Positions 1 to 8,552 of a stretch of DNA of 64,000 nucleotides are shown here, piece after piece. The position numbers and the translations under genes are program-made. The notes below the pieces were generated by a model. That model saw nothing but the letters and a program-made list of their open reading frames with translations. It made no database searches and was not told the origin of the DNA. The stretch comes from Clostridium merdae. GTDB lineage: Bacteria; Bacillota; Clostridia; Oscillospirales; Acutalibacteraceae. Numbering within the stretch: position 1 is the stretch's first letter; every line of letters starts with the position of its first letter. The stretch lies in assembly GCF_900176635.1 (NCBI RefSeq), contig NZ_FXLN01000003.1, forward strand, positions 310,001 to 374,000, given 5' to 3'.

Positions 1-476
1 ATGGGCGGGCAGCTCGTATCCCGATTGCCGTATACCACTCGAAACAGAGGGCCTTTCTGCGTAATTTCACCTGACGCAGATTGATACGAGATAATATAAA
101 CACAGCCGTCTGCCACCGTTAGACCGGGCATTCGAACTGCCATTTTACCGCCTGTGCCATACACATTTAGTATTGGAATAATCATGGTATCGTCCCGTGC
201 AACGCGGCGCAGGAACGGATACACATCTTCCATGGAATACCCTTTAACACAAACAAAAATAACATCTGGGCTACCATCGTAGCTCTCCATATCAAACGCC
301 TGTGCATGTTCAATATGCAATCTGCCGCGCAGCTCTGATTCAATGACCAAGCCATTTTCACGAATTGCCTGCAAATGGCTGCCTCTTGCAATAAAAGAGA
401 CATCCTTTCCACTTGCGGCAAGGAAGCCACCAATGGCTCCGCCTGTTCCCCCTGTTCCAACAATTAAGTACTTCAT
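1..476 (-). CDS. 2-dehydropantoate 2-reductase (ketopantoate reductase) family protein, partial
   Basis: This is the first 158 codons of a gene that runs off the left edge of the window. The translation opens with MKYLIVGTGGTGGAIGGFLA, a glycine-rich NAD(P)-binding Rossmann motif at the very N-terminus, followed by the strand-helix pattern ending in FIARG and the VFVCVKGY segment typical of the PanE/ApbA family. PanE reduces ketopantoate to pantoate in coenzyme A synthesis, but many paralogues act on other 2-keto acids, so the substrate is not certain. A purine-rich GGGGGGA lies 5-11 bases upstream of the ATG. A small CCGGCT/AGCCGG hairpin lies in the leader at about 504-523. The C-terminal catalytic domain is outside the window. 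Confidence 0.85.
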   Translation of the reverse strand, partial: MKYLIVGTGGTGGAIGGFLAASGKDVSFIARGSHLQAIRENGLVIESELRGRLHIEHAQAFDMESYDGSPDVIFVCVKGYSMEDVYPFLRRVARDDTMIIPILNVYGTGGKMAVRMPGLTVADGCVYIISYQSASGEITQKGPLFRVVYGNRDTSCPP

Positions 477-713
477 GGAAATCCCCCCGGTGATAAAATG
501 ACGCCGGCTCTCCGACAAGCCGGATGCTACGGCAATTTTTTCCTTATAATAACACCTTTTTCGACACAATGCAAAGAGTGCGCTCAGTAACCCAAAGGCA
601 TTATAATCGTAAAATATTTAACTTTTCGAAAACACAGCTTACCGGCGTTATTTTACATTTCATAGATAAATGTAAGATTGTAGAATAAAAGGTAGTAAAA
701 ACACTCAAAAGAA

Positions 714-735
714 AGCGGGGCGAGAAACCCCCGCT
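714..735 (-). terminator. Rho-independent terminator of the chemoreceptor gene
   Basis: The hairpin AGCGGGG/CCCCGCT has an 8-base loop and is followed on the minus strand by a T-rich run. It lies about 30 bases past the stop codon of the chemoreceptor. Confidence 0.8.
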
Positions 736-766
736 CCGCTCCAATGTACTATTATTCTAGGCAGAT

Positions 767-2035
767 TTATGGTCTGGTATTCCTACTGGAGGTGGAAGAT
801 TGCCGAAGCTGGAATTGGGACACCAGCGACTTCATCATTTGTGCCTGACCAGAAAGCTCCTCGCTTGCCGCCGCACTTTCTTCCGCCGTAGCCGAGTTTG
901 TCTGTACTACTGCAGAGATTTGATCCATTACCGTTGTAAGGTGGTCAACCGCGGTAGACTGCTCTTCGGTTACCTCTGCAATTTCACGGTGCTCACGCTG
1001 TGTTTCTGCCATGCTCTTTGTTACCGCCTGCAGTGCATCGAGCGCAGCGTCTACCATGCGGGAACCCTCAGAGACTGCGCTGAGAGAATCGGTAATCAAT
1101 GAAGAGGTACTCTTTGCCGATTCCGCGCTTTTAGAGGCAAGGTTACGAACTTCATCTGCCACAACGGCAAATCCCTTGCCGGCTTCCCCTGCACGAGAGG
1201 CCTCAACAGCTGCATTTAAAGCCAAAATATTGGTTTGGAACGCAATGTCTTCAATTGCTTTTACAATATTGCTAATTTGCGAAGAGGTTTGGTCGATGCG
1301 CTTCATGGCCTTAACCATGCCCTGCATTTTATCATTACACTGGCCAACTTCATCCATAGTTTGTGAAGCCCATTCACCTGCCTGAACTGCGTTAAGGGCA
1401 TTCTCTTTTACCTTGTCGGACAAATGGTGAATTGCTGCCGCCAACTCTTCAATGGAGGCGGTTTGCTCGGAGGCTCCCTGTGCCAGATTCTGCGCACCAT
1501 ACGACACCTGTTCCGATTCGTTGGATACCATTGTGGCAGATTGGCTAATCTGGCCGAAGGTATCATTCAAAGAAGATACAATTTTCTCAAAATGGTCGCA
1601 CAGCGGTTGAAAATCACCGCGGTACGCATCCCTTGATTGCGACTTTACATTAAAATTCGATTGCGAAAGAGCAGCCAGAAGAGTATTTAAATCTAAAATA
1701 ATAGCTCGTAGATTTGTAACAATTACTTCTGTTGCATCTGCCAAGCGGCCTGTTTCATCTCTTGAGCTAATTTTTGGCACAGGTGAATTGAGGTCACCCT
1801 CCGAAAGCGCATACAAACGGTCAGCACAAGTGGAAATCGGCTTCGCGATTTTACCGCCAATCCAAAAAGACACCACAACACCAATGAGACAGTACACCAA
1901 CGTTAGAATAACGATCCAAAAAACCTCATCTGCCCCAGATTTGATTACAAAAGAACTGACAACGCCAAAAGAAACACTTAACAGGACTATTACAGTTAAT
2001 AAAATTGAGGCGATTCTGAAACGGATACTTTTCAT
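767..2035 (-). CDS. Methyl-accepting chemotaxis protein lacking an extracellular sensor domain
   Basis: About 422 residues. Two hydrophobic segments (roughly residues 7-31 and 38-60) are separated by only about six residues (KSGADE), so there is almost no extracellular domain. A HAMP-like linker follows (about 60-115), then a long coiled-coil signalling domain. The CheA/CheW-contacting hairpin tip is present as AFQTNILALNAAVEASRAGE, followed by GKGFAVVADEVRNLA. The protein should form part of a receptor array and signal to CheA, but it probably senses a membrane or cytoplasmic cue. An ATG at 2035 preceded by GGGAG fits better than a TTG two codons earlier. No other chemotaxis or flagellar gene is in the window. 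Confidence 0.93.
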   Translation of the reverse strand: MKSIRFRIASILLTVIVLLSVSFGVVSSFVIKSGADEVFWIVILTLVYCLIGVVVSFWIGGKIAKPISTCADRLYALSEGDLNSPVPKISSRDETGRLADATEVIVTNLRAIILDLNTLLAALSQSNFNVKSQSRDAYRGDFQPLCDHFEKIVSSLNDTFGQISQSATMVSNESEQVSYGAQNLAQGASEQTASIEELAAAIHHLSDKVKENALNAVQAGEWASQTMDEVGQCNDKMQGMVKAMKRIDQTSSQISNIVKAIEDIAFQTNILALNAAVEASRAGEAGKGFAVVADEVRNLASKSAESAKSTSSLITDSLSAVSEGSRMVDAALDALQAVTKSMAETQREHREIAEVTEEQSTAVDHLTTVMDQISAVVQTNSATAEESAAASEELSGQAQMMKSLVSQFQLRQSSTSSRNTRP

Positions 2036-2294
2036 TTTCAACCAGCTCCCTTAACCTTATGTTTGGGGTAAAAACTCCATATGTTAATCTGTTTTTCGTA
2101 TCCTATTTTATTGGCTTTACATAATAAGTCGACAAAAGGATATAAGAAAATAAGACCTCATTTAGTAATTTCGTCTTTTCTTTAAAAAAATTTAGCGCTT
2201 TACCAAAGAAATCGAAAAAATACTTTATAAAAACACTTATTATTTTAATTTTTCAATTATTATACTATTTTTTCAATACGTTTTGTCCAATCAC

Positions 2295-2323
2295 TTGACG
2301 AACTCATATTTTTCCGCTATAAT
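2295..2323 (+). promoter_or_regulatory. Promoter of tRNA-Pro
   Basis: TTGACG (2295-2300), a 17-base spacer and TATAAT (2318-2323) form a near-consensus vegetative promoter about 65 bases upstream of the tRNA. Confidence 0.8.
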
Positions 2324-2388
2324 TTTTGAGCGAGTGTTTTTACTGCTTTATGTCAAAGCGAATATAAAAACATACATATAGAGTATAC

Positions 2389-2464
2389 CGGGGTGTGGCG
2401 CAGTTGGTAGCGCGGGTGGTTTGGGACCATCAGGCCGCAGGTTCGAACCCTGTCACTCCGACCA
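2389..2464 (+). tRNA. tRNA-Pro (anticodon TGG)
   Basis: A full cloverleaf can be drawn. The acceptor stem CGGGGTG pairs with CACTCCG, with one G-U pair. The D stem is GCGC/GCGC, the anticodon stem GGTGG/CCATC encloses a 7-base loop with anticodon TGG at 2422-2424, and the T arm contains GGTTCGAACCC. Discriminator A is followed by an encoded CCA (2462-2464). The gene stands alone with its own promoter and terminator. Confidence 0.97.
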
Positions 2465-2467
2465 TTG

Positions 2468-2497
2468 AAAAGACCCTTTTGGGGTCTTTTCTTTTTT
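2468..2497 (+). terminator. Terminator of tRNA-Pro
   Basis: AAAAGACCC/GGGTCTTTT hairpin directly after the tRNA, followed by CTTTTTT. Confidence 0.9.
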
Positions 2498-2636
2498 GGT
2501 TTATGTGGCAAAGCTCACGGTAAATTAAGAAATAGGATAAAAGCCTCTCATTCACCGTTTGCAAACCAATGTTATTGCATAATTCATGTTTCACAAGACC
2601 CATTCCACAAATATGAAATCAATATATTATTAATAA

Positions 2637-2682
2637 AAGAACAGCCTTAAAAACAATAACATGTTTTTAAGGCTGTTCTTCT
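2637..2682. terminator. Strong isolated hairpin in a gene-free stretch
   Basis: AAGAACAGCCTTAAAAAC pairs almost perfectly with GTTTTTAAGGCTGTTCTT around an 8-base loop. It lies in the roughly 345-base stretch 2498-2843, in which I see no credible gene: the short plus-strand frame there begins inside the tRNA terminator. It could terminate the regulator gene ending at 2844 or mark the end of a small RNA that I cannot identify. Confidence 0.6.
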
Positions 2683-2843
2683 TAATTGATAACGTTTGCT
2701 TGCACCTACCATTGAGAATTAGTGTAGAAAAAACGAACATTATTTAAAACATTTTATTCTATTTTAAAAAGGCTCTCAATTTATTGAATAGGCGAAGCTT
2801 AGTTAAAAATCAGGGGCTTTTTACTTCTGAAGATTTTGTATGC

Positions 2844-4628
2844 TCATTTTTGCAACAGCCGCCATAGAGTTGTACGGCTGATGCCAAGGCGTTTGGCGGC
2901 GGCGGTATGGTTTCCGCCCGTTTCTTCTACTACCCGCAGGGCGATGTCTTGGCTGATTTCAGTCAGTGTGCGGTTTAAATCCAGCGGAGCGGCAGCATTC
3001 TCCTTTTGGTGAGAGAATGCACCAACATGCCTTTCTTTCCGTAATACACGGCGCACATTGTCGGCAGTAATAATTTGGTTGGTGCTTGTTAGGGAAAGCT
3101 CCTCAATCACCCGGCGAAATTGGGTGTAGTTATGCGGCCAAGGGTAATGTTGCAGCAATGACAACGCCTCCGAGTCTGCTCCTAGAATTTGCCGAGGCAT
3201 ATTTACGTTCATGTGGCTCAAACACAAATTTACCAGTGTAGGAATGCGTTCCGAAATTTGCCGTAAAGGCGGAAGATACAGCGAGATGCAAGAAAGCTTA
3301 TCTTGAAACAAAGCACCCACTTTCGAAATATGCTCATCGCTTTGGCAAACGCAGGAGAACATTACCCGATTGCGACGGCACACCTCCAATTCTGTCAATA
3401 CAGCAATTAGCTGGTACTGCCTTTCCCGAGACAAAACATCTACATTTGCAAAGTACAAAGTATTGCCTTCGTCTGCCAAGGGGGAGTTGTGGTGCTCCAT
3501 AAGAAAAGCCCAACTGCGGTCATTCAGCAAACTGCAATTGATGGAGACAAACGGGTTATTTCGCAGTGGCCCTCGAATGTAAAACATACGAACAATGGAT
3601 TCCTTGCCAGTGCCATCCTCCCCAGTAAAGATGATGGGTGCCGTGCCCTGGTTCATTTGCTCTGTCTCTTGCTGAGAGCCGTAAAGATTCCCGGCAAAGC
3701 TGAAAATACTATTGTAGTATTCGGTCTCCGCTTCTGCCCGGCTAGAAAAGCGGATTCCCACTTGATTGGGTGATACCGGTAATTTTCTGGCATCGAAAAA
3801 GAATGCAGTATAACGCAAAGTGCCACTACCAATTTGCCGCACGCGTATAGAATAGAGCATCCCGCCGAGGGTTCGGCTAATGCGCCGTTCTTCCTCTTGA
3901 GCAGGCTGTGTTAACTCTTGGCGCAGCAGCTCTATAATTTCCGGCTTCGGGTCATCCAAGGTGGATAAGAACAAATTACCTTGGATGTCGAACACAATGG
4001 TCTGCCCAATCTGCCCTCGAATTAGCTCGCGAAAGAACAAATTTTCATCCCGCAGGTATTGCTGGTTGTCGCACAAAAGTAAGGCGTGGTGAAACGCATT
4101 GCGGATGCTATCAATGCCAGAGGTAATGAGAAAAGAGTTTATTCCCAGCCGCTGGGCAGTGGTGTTAACAATCACATCGCAGAGGATTGCGTGGTATTGT
4201 TTTTCTTGTAGACTACGCAATGTTGGCTCTACGGCCTCCACAGAATTTACTGTGTATATGTCCATATCGCATTCCAACAAATCACATAAGGGCTGCACTT
4301 GATTTCGAATATTAGCAAAGAAAATCATTGCTGTTTTTTCTTTCAGCCCATTTGCAAGCTTAATCGCACATAGAATGTCGTACATAGAAATATCGATTTC
4401 AATTACTGGAATCGTTAGGTGCTGACGCAGCATTTGTGCCGTAGCGCCACGAGATATGACCGCATCGTAATCACCATGAAAGTTGTTTTGTATGATGATA
4501 AGGCCTTGTTCCATATCCCCTACATAAACCGTTAAATCAATTTGTGGGTATTCCTCTACCAGCTTTAGCATCTGATTTTTCATTCCCTCATAAGGTGCGA
4601 TTCCCAAAACACGAATAAACTTTTTCAT
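2844..4628 (-). CDS. PrpR-N domain transcriptional regulator with degenerate AAA+ domain
   Basis: 594 residues. Residues about 1-190 resemble the PrpR N-terminal ligand-sensing domain (GIAPYEGM and DYDAVISRGATA are typical). A central region (about 200-320) could be PAS-like. An AAA+ domain of the sigma-54 activator type follows, with Walker A GEDGTGKE near residue 336. The C-terminus is a Fis-type helix-turn-helix (NHTAAAKRLGISRTTLWRLL). The stretch after the conserved INCSLL is shortened and lacks any GAFTGA loop, and the Walker B position reads LYFANV instead of LFLDEI. By sight it can neither contact sigma-54 nor hydrolyse ATP normally. It is divergent from the acid-sugar operon at 4879 and is its likely regulator, acting through the three repeats at 4647, 4707 and 4847. 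Confidence 0.85.
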   Translation of the reverse strand: MKKFIRVLGIAPYEGMKNQMLKLVEEYPQIDLTVYVGDMEQGLIIIQNNFHGDYDAVISRGATAQMLRQHLTIPVIEIDISMYDILCAIKLANGLKEKTAMIFFANIRNQVQPLCDLLECDMDIYTVNSVEAVEPTLRSLQEKQYHAILCDVIVNTTAQRLGINSFLITSGIDSIRNAFHHALLLCDNQQYLRDENLFFRELIRGQIGQTIVFDIQGNLFLSTLDDPKPEIIELLRQELTQPAQEEERRISRTLGGMLYSIRVRQIGSGTLRYTAFFFDARKLPVSPNQVGIRFSSRAEAETEYYNSIFSFAGNLYGSQQETEQMNQGTAPIIFTGEDGTGKESIVRMFYIRGPLRNNPFVSINCSLLNDRSWAFLMEHHNSPLADEGNTLYFANVDVLSRERQYQLIAVLTELEVCRRNRVMFSCVCQSDEHISKVGALFQDKLSCISLYLPPLRQISERIPTLVNLCLSHMNVNMPRQILGADSEALSLLQHYPWPHNYTQFRRVIEELSLTSTNQIITADNVRRVLRKERHVGAFSHQKENAAAPLDLNRTLTEISQDIALRVVEETGGNHTAAAKRLGISRTTLWRLLQK

Positions 4629-4646
4629 GTGCGTCTCCCTTTATGC

Positions 4647-4661
4647 GTTTCAATTATAAAC
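4647..4661. promoter_or_regulatory. Putative regulator site 1 (GTTT-N7-AAAC)
   Basis: GTTTCAATTATAAAC lies just upstream of the PrpR-type regulator start at 4628. It is the first of three related 15-base sites in this divergent intergenic region and could serve autoregulation. Confidence 0.55.
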
Positions 4662-4706
4662 ACATTATACCAAACAACCAAATAGCGCACAACTATTTTT
4701 CGATAC

Positions 4707-4721
4707 GTTTCAAATATAAAC
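4707..4721. promoter_or_regulatory. Putative regulator site 2, activator position
   Basis: GTTTCAAATATAAAC is centred 60 bases from site 1. Its centre is about 63 bases upstream of the start point predicted from the promoter at 4742-4770, which is the usual place for a class I activator. Confidence 0.6.
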
Positions 4722-4741
4722 AGATATAAGAACTAAAATGA

Positions 4742-4770
4742 TTGCACAAAACAACGCAGATATGTAAAAT
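4742..4770 (+). promoter_or_regulatory. Sigma-70 type promoter of the acid-sugar operon
   Basis: TTGCAC (4742-4747), a 17-base spacer and TAAAAT (4765-4770). No TGGC-N9-TTGC sigma-54 pattern was seen in this intergenic region, which agrees with the missing GAFTGA loop of the adjacent regulator. Confidence 0.65.
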
Positions 4771-4846
4771 AAACATAAAAGTAGATGAAGATAGGATGAA
4801 TCATTCTAAAAATTATATTAGGAAGCAAAATTCGCTCCTACAACTT

Positions 4847-4861
4847 GTTTCAAAATGAAAC
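4847..4861. promoter_or_regulatory. Putative regulator site 3, next to the first start codon
   Basis: GTTTCAAAATGAAAC is the most symmetrical of the three sites and extends to TGTTTCA-N3-TGAAACA. It is 140 bases from site 2 and ends 17 bases before the kinase ATG, beside its ribosome site, so binding here would be downstream of the promoter. Confidence 0.55.
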
Positions 4862-4878
4862 ATCCAGGAGGTACATAA

Positions 4879-6138
4879 ATGGCAAGGCTACTAATCATTG
4901 CGGATGACTTTACGGGAGCGTTTGACACTGGAGTGCAATTTGCAGCTCGAGGGGCAGCAACAACCGTTGTAACAGATCCGAACTATGATTTCCGGTCAAT
5001 TGAAAAAAACGTGGAAGTATTGGTAATGGTGGCAGAGACGCGTCACCTATCACCAAAGGATGCTTATGCAATCGTTTACAACACTGTGATAAGGGCACAA
5101 AATGCCGGTATCACTTACATTTATAAAAAGACAGATTCCGCTTTGCGAGGTAATGTAGGCAGCGAACTTACGGCGCTAATGGACGCGACCGGAATTACGA
5201 CGATCCCGTTCCTGCCGGCGCTTCCCAAGCTAAACCGAATCACCAAAGAGGGAATCCACTATATTAACGGCGTTCCGGTCGCACAAAGTGTATTTGGGCA
5301 AGACCCCTTTGAACCTGTTTTAGATTCCTCAGTTGCAGAGATTCTTGGCAAGCAAACAACTGTACCGGTCGTCATGCACCCACGGCAAGAGATTACTGAA
5401 ATCTCAGGCCCCGGTATTCATTTATTTGATGCGGAAACCGATGCAGACCTACGACAGATTGGCAAAGAGTTAGGCATAGAGCACTTGCAATTTTGCGCAG
5501 GCTGTGCCGGGTTTGCCGCCGTACTGGCAGACCTTTTGAATCTAAAGGGAGAGCTACCAAGGCTTCCCGTACTACAAAAAACTCTTTTTGTAGTGTGCGG
5601 CAGTGTTAACCCAGTTACCATCTCGCAAATGAAAGCGGCACAAGAGCAAGGCTTTCCCCATGTAAATCTAACTGCGGTTCAAAAGTTGGAACAAAGCTGG
5701 GCTAACAGTAAATTCGCCGAAGAATGTATCCACCAATGGCTTGCTATTGCAAGGCAAGAAAAGCGCTTCATCTTAGATGCCAACGACCCAGAGGGATGTA
5801 AAGATACCGACAGTTATGCTCAGGAACACGGTCTTACACTAGAACAGCTTCGGGTACGAATTTCAACTAATCTGGCGGTTTTAATGAAGAGAATGCTGGA
5901 TTACGGCTTACAGGCAACTCTTTTATGCACGGGCGGCGACACTCTGCTGGCGTTAATGCGGGCAGTTCATGTATCGGAGCTTACTCCCATTTGCGAACTA
6001 GCAACCGGTGTTGTTCTAACCAAGTTTGTTTACATTCAAAAAACCTACCATATCATTTCAAAATCTGGTGGTTTTGGAGAGCGAGATCTTCTTTTGAATT
6101 TGGCGGAACAGATTTCTCAACAATCTATATCAAATTAA
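4879..6138 (+). CDS. Four-carbon acid sugar kinase family protein (DUF1537)
   Basis: 419 residues, the usual length for this family. The N-terminus MARLLIIADDFTGAFDTGVQ carries the ADDFTGA signature, and the C-terminal nucleotide-binding half contains LLCTGGDTLLALM and SGGFG. Characterised relatives (DtnK, OtnK, LtnK and others) phosphorylate D-threonate, D-erythronate, L-threonate or related keto acids in the cytoplasm. Together with the PdxA2-type gene at 9477 this suggests phosphorylation of a C4 aldonic acid, followed by oxidative decarboxylation to dihydroxyacetone phosphate. It is the first gene of the operon. CCAGGAGG precedes the ATG, and the stop lies 13 bases before the next gene. 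The exact sugar acid cannot be read from the sequence. Confidence 0.9.
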   Translation: MARLLIIADDFTGAFDTGVQFAARGAATTVVTDPNYDFRSIEKNVEVLVMVAETRHLSPKDAYAIVYNTVIRAQNAGITYIYKKTDSALRGNVGSELTALMDATGITTIPFLPALPKLNRITKEGIHYINGVPVAQSVFGQDPFEPVLDSSVAEILGKQTTVPVVMHPRQEITEISGPGIHLFDAETDADLRQIGKELGIEHLQFCAGCAGFAAVLADLLNLKGELPRLPVLQKTLFVVCGSVNPVTISQMKAAQEQGFPHVNLTAVQKLEQSWANSKFAEECIHQWLAIARQEKRFILDANDPEGCKDTDSYAQEHGLTLEQLRVRISTNLAVLMKRMLDYGLQATLLCTGGDTLLALMRAVHVSELTPICELATGVVLTKFVYIQKTYHIISKSGGFGERDLLLNLAEQISQQSISN

Positions 6139-6151
6139 CGGAGGTACTGTT

Positions 6152-7315
6152 ATGAACTACCCTACTCTCCCGGGTCTGACTTTGGACGGACAAATCTTCC
6201 GCAATGAGGAAATGGGCACTGCGGAAGGATTGGTGCCTCCAGGACCATTTGCCACCTGCCATTCCCCCGCCATGATAGAGCTACCCAATGGTGACATGCT
6301 GTGCTGCTGGTTTGCAGGTACATATGAAGGGGACGCCGATGTACATATTGTTTGCGCACGTCTCCCAAAGGGCGCAGACCGCTGGACGGAGCCGGTCTCC
6401 GTTTCTGGCGACCCTAGGCGCAGTGAACAGAACCCGTCATTATTTAACGGCCCGGACGGTGCCGTTTGGTGCATGTACACCGCCCAGCTTGACCGTGTCG
6501 CGGGTAAAGATAACATGCAGTTCACCTCACAAATTCGCTGCCAAAAAAGCCTTGACGGTGGTATTACCTGGAGCGATTACGAGACCGTTTTCTCCAGAGA
6601 GGGCAGCTTCTGCCGCCAGCCCATTCAGGTATTAAAAAACGGGCGGTGGATTTTTGGAAACTGGCTATGCACCGATTCTGAGGATGGTCTCTCTGGCGAC
6701 CCCAGTGTGTTCCAAATTTCAGACGACCAAGGCAAAACTTGGCGCATGGTAGAAATGCCCAACAGTAGAGGTCGTGTTCACCCTACCGTTGTGGAACTGG
6801 AAGATGGCCACTTAACAGCTTTCATGCGCAGCCGGGAAGCCGACAACATTTACCGTAGTGAATCTCTGGATTGGGGAGAAACTTGGTCAGAGCCAAAGCC
6901 CACCCCACTGCCCAATAACAACTCTTCCATCAGTGCGATTCGCACCCAAAGCGGGCGAATCGCTGTTGCCTATAATCCTACCTGCACACCCACGCCCGTT
7001 TCTGGTAAAGCTGCATGGCCTGGCCTGCGCTGCCCGGTCGCCGTAGCACTTTCGGAAGACGGTGGCCTAACCTTCCCGCTAATTCGTTGGATGGAGCGCG
7101 GCGAGGGTTACGTTGGTGAAGAGAATAAAACCAACAACAAGCAATATGAGTACCCTTACCTAATGCAAAGTGCTGACGGAATGCTGCACCTAACGTATGC
7201 CGCTTATACACGCAAGTGCATTAAGTACGTTTGCTTGAAAGAAGAGGACGTTGCTGGTGCAAAGCGCGAACGAGTTGGCGTATACAACCCCACCTCTGGC
7301 GAAGGCGCAAAATGA
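6152..7315 (+). CDS. Cytosolic BNR/sialidase-fold beta-propeller protein
   Basis: 387 residues with at least four Asp-box motifs (SLDGGITW, SDDQGKTW, SLDWGETW, SEDGGLTF) spaced through the chain. This is the pattern of the six-bladed sialidase-like propeller (BNR repeat family). It begins MNYPTLPGLTLDG with no signal peptide or anchor, so it should be cytoplasmic, unlike secreted sialidases. The family includes sialidases and other glycoside or ester hydrolases as well as many uncharacterised proteins. Its place between the acid-sugar kinase and an alcohol dehydrogenase suggests that it releases or isomerises an imported sugar-acid conjugate, but this is inference. An AACGGAGG ribosome site precedes the ATG. 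Confidence 0.85.
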   Translation: MNYPTLPGLTLDGQIFRNEEMGTAEGLVPPGPFATCHSPAMIELPNGDMLCCWFAGTYEGDADVHIVCARLPKGADRWTEPVSVSGDPRRSEQNPSLFNGPDGAVWCMYTAQLDRVAGKDNMQFTSQIRCQKSLDGGITWSDYETVFSREGSFCRQPIQVLKNGRWIFGNWLCTDSEDGLSGDPSVFQISDDQGKTWRMVEMPNSRGRVHPTVVELEDGHLTAFMRSREADNIYRSESLDWGETWSEPKPTPLPNNNSSISAIRTQSGRIAVAYNPTCTPTPVSGKAAWPGLRCPVAVALSEDGGLTFPLIRWMERGEGYVGEENKTNNKQYEYPYLMQSADGMLHLTYAAYTRKCIKYVCLKEEDVAGAKRERVGVYNPTSGEGAK

Positions 7316-7366
7316 TAATATGTGCGAGCAAATGCTACTAATCCAACGCAATAGGAGTGATTTGAA

Positions 7367-8530
7367 ATGCTGACGGAATACAATTTAAAAATGCCCCATG
7401 CTGTGTACGGCGGGAATAACGCTATCGATAAAATTACACAAATCCTTAAAATTGAAAATGTACACCGTGTTGCCATGTTTACCGACAAAGGAATTCAAAC
7501 CAGTGGCTTGTTTACATTGCCGGAATCAGCAGTAAAGGCCGCAGGGGTAGATTACTATGTACTAGATGAGATTCCCGCCGAGCCTACCTACACTGCAGTA
7601 CAAAATCTTGTGGATGAGTTTAAAGCAAGCGGTGCCGATATGATTGTTGCCTGCGGTGGCGGCAGTGTGATGGATGCCGCTAAGCTTGCCAGTGTGCTGG
7701 TCACCAACGAATACGGTGTAAAAGAACTATTGGATGACCCTAGCCGTGCCAGAAAGTGTGTTCCGATTCTTTTAATCCCCACTACTGCCGGCACCGGCGC
7801 AGAGGTAACACCCAATGCCATTGTTGCTGTTCCGGAAAAGGAACTAAAAGTTGGCATCGTGAATGAGAATATGATTGCTGATTATGTCATACTGGACGCC
7901 AGAATGATTAAGAACTTGCCCAGACCCATTGCTGCCGCTACCGGTGTGGATGCTTTGGCACACTGCATTGAATGCTTTACCAGCAATAAAGCAAATCCCT
8001 TCAGCGATTTATACGCATTGGAAGGGCTTGACCTTATCCTAAATAACATTGAAAAAGCCTGCGACGATCCCGAAGCAATGGATGCAAAAAATAAAATGCA
8101 AATTGCAGCTTACTATGGCGGGTTGGCCATTACAGCCTCTGGTACCACTGCCGTTCATGCCTTAAGCTACCCTCTGGGTGGCAAATACCACATTGCCCAC
8201 GGGGTTTCAAATGCCATTCTGTTGGCACCAGTAATGCGGTTTAATGCTCCGGTTTGCGAGGAGCGTTTGGCACAAGCTTACGACCGCTGTTGCCACGAGG
8301 AATTAAAAACCTGCCACACCCCACAAGAAAAGGCGAATTGGGTGATCACTCGGCTCGAGAACATTGTTCGCCATCTCGATATTCCCACCAGCCTAAAGGA
8401 GTTTGGCGTTCCACGTGAGGATTTGGATGGCCTAGTCGAAGCCGGTATGCAGGTGCAACGGTTGCTGGTAAACAACATGCGCACAGTCACCGCTGAGGAT
8501 GCAAGAAATTTGTACCTACAAATTATGTAA
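7367..8530 (+). CDS. Iron-containing alcohol dehydrogenase
   Basis: 387 residues. The NAD(P)-binding motif CGGGSVMDAAK and the TTAGTGAEVT segment are present, as are the metal-binding positions in GVDALAHCIE, HALSYPLG and HIAHGVSNA (one Asp and three His). This is a group III alcohol dehydrogenase, a soluble NAD(P)-dependent enzyme that interconverts a hydroxyl and a carbonyl group. In this operon it could oxidise the sugar acid before or after phosphorylation, or reduce an aldehyde released by the DapA-fold aldolase that follows. The specific alcohol cannot be assigned. The gene has a clear ribosome site and lies 51 bases after the BNR gene. Confidence 0.92.
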   Translation: MLTEYNLKMPHAVYGGNNAIDKITQILKIENVHRVAMFTDKGIQTSGLFTLPESAVKAAGVDYYVLDEIPAEPTYTAVQNLVDEFKASGADMIVACGGGSVMDAAKLASVLVTNEYGVKELLDDPSRARKCVPILLIPTTAGTGAEVTPNAIVAVPEKELKVGIVNENMIADYVILDARMIKNLPRPIAAATGVDALAHCIECFTSNKANPFSDLYALEGLDLILNNIEKACDDPEAMDAKNKMQIAAYYGGLAITASGTTAVHALSYPLGGKYHIAHGVSNAILLAPVMRFNAPVCEERLAQAYDRCCHEELKTCHTPQEKANWVITRLENIVRHLDIPTSLKEFGVPREDLDGLVEAGMQVQRLLVNNMRTVTAEDARNLYLQIM

Positions 8531-8552
8531 ATAAAGTGAGGAGAGCGTTACT

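Noticed and set aside
182..463. 93-codon minus-strand frame at the left edge
   Set aside because: It overlaps the panE-like gene in another frame. Only the panE frame shows the Rossmann motif and a ribosome site.
2465..2650. 61-codon plus-strand frame after the tRNA
   Set aside because: It begins inside the tRNA terminator, has no ribosome site and no recognisable composition.
4629..4878. Sigma-54 promoter for the acid-sugar operon
   Set aside because: No -24/-12 pattern was found, and the regulator has lost the GAFTGA loop.
6152..7315. Secreted sialidase
   Set aside because: Asp boxes are present, but there is no signal peptide and the gene sits in a cytoplasmic acid-sugar operon.
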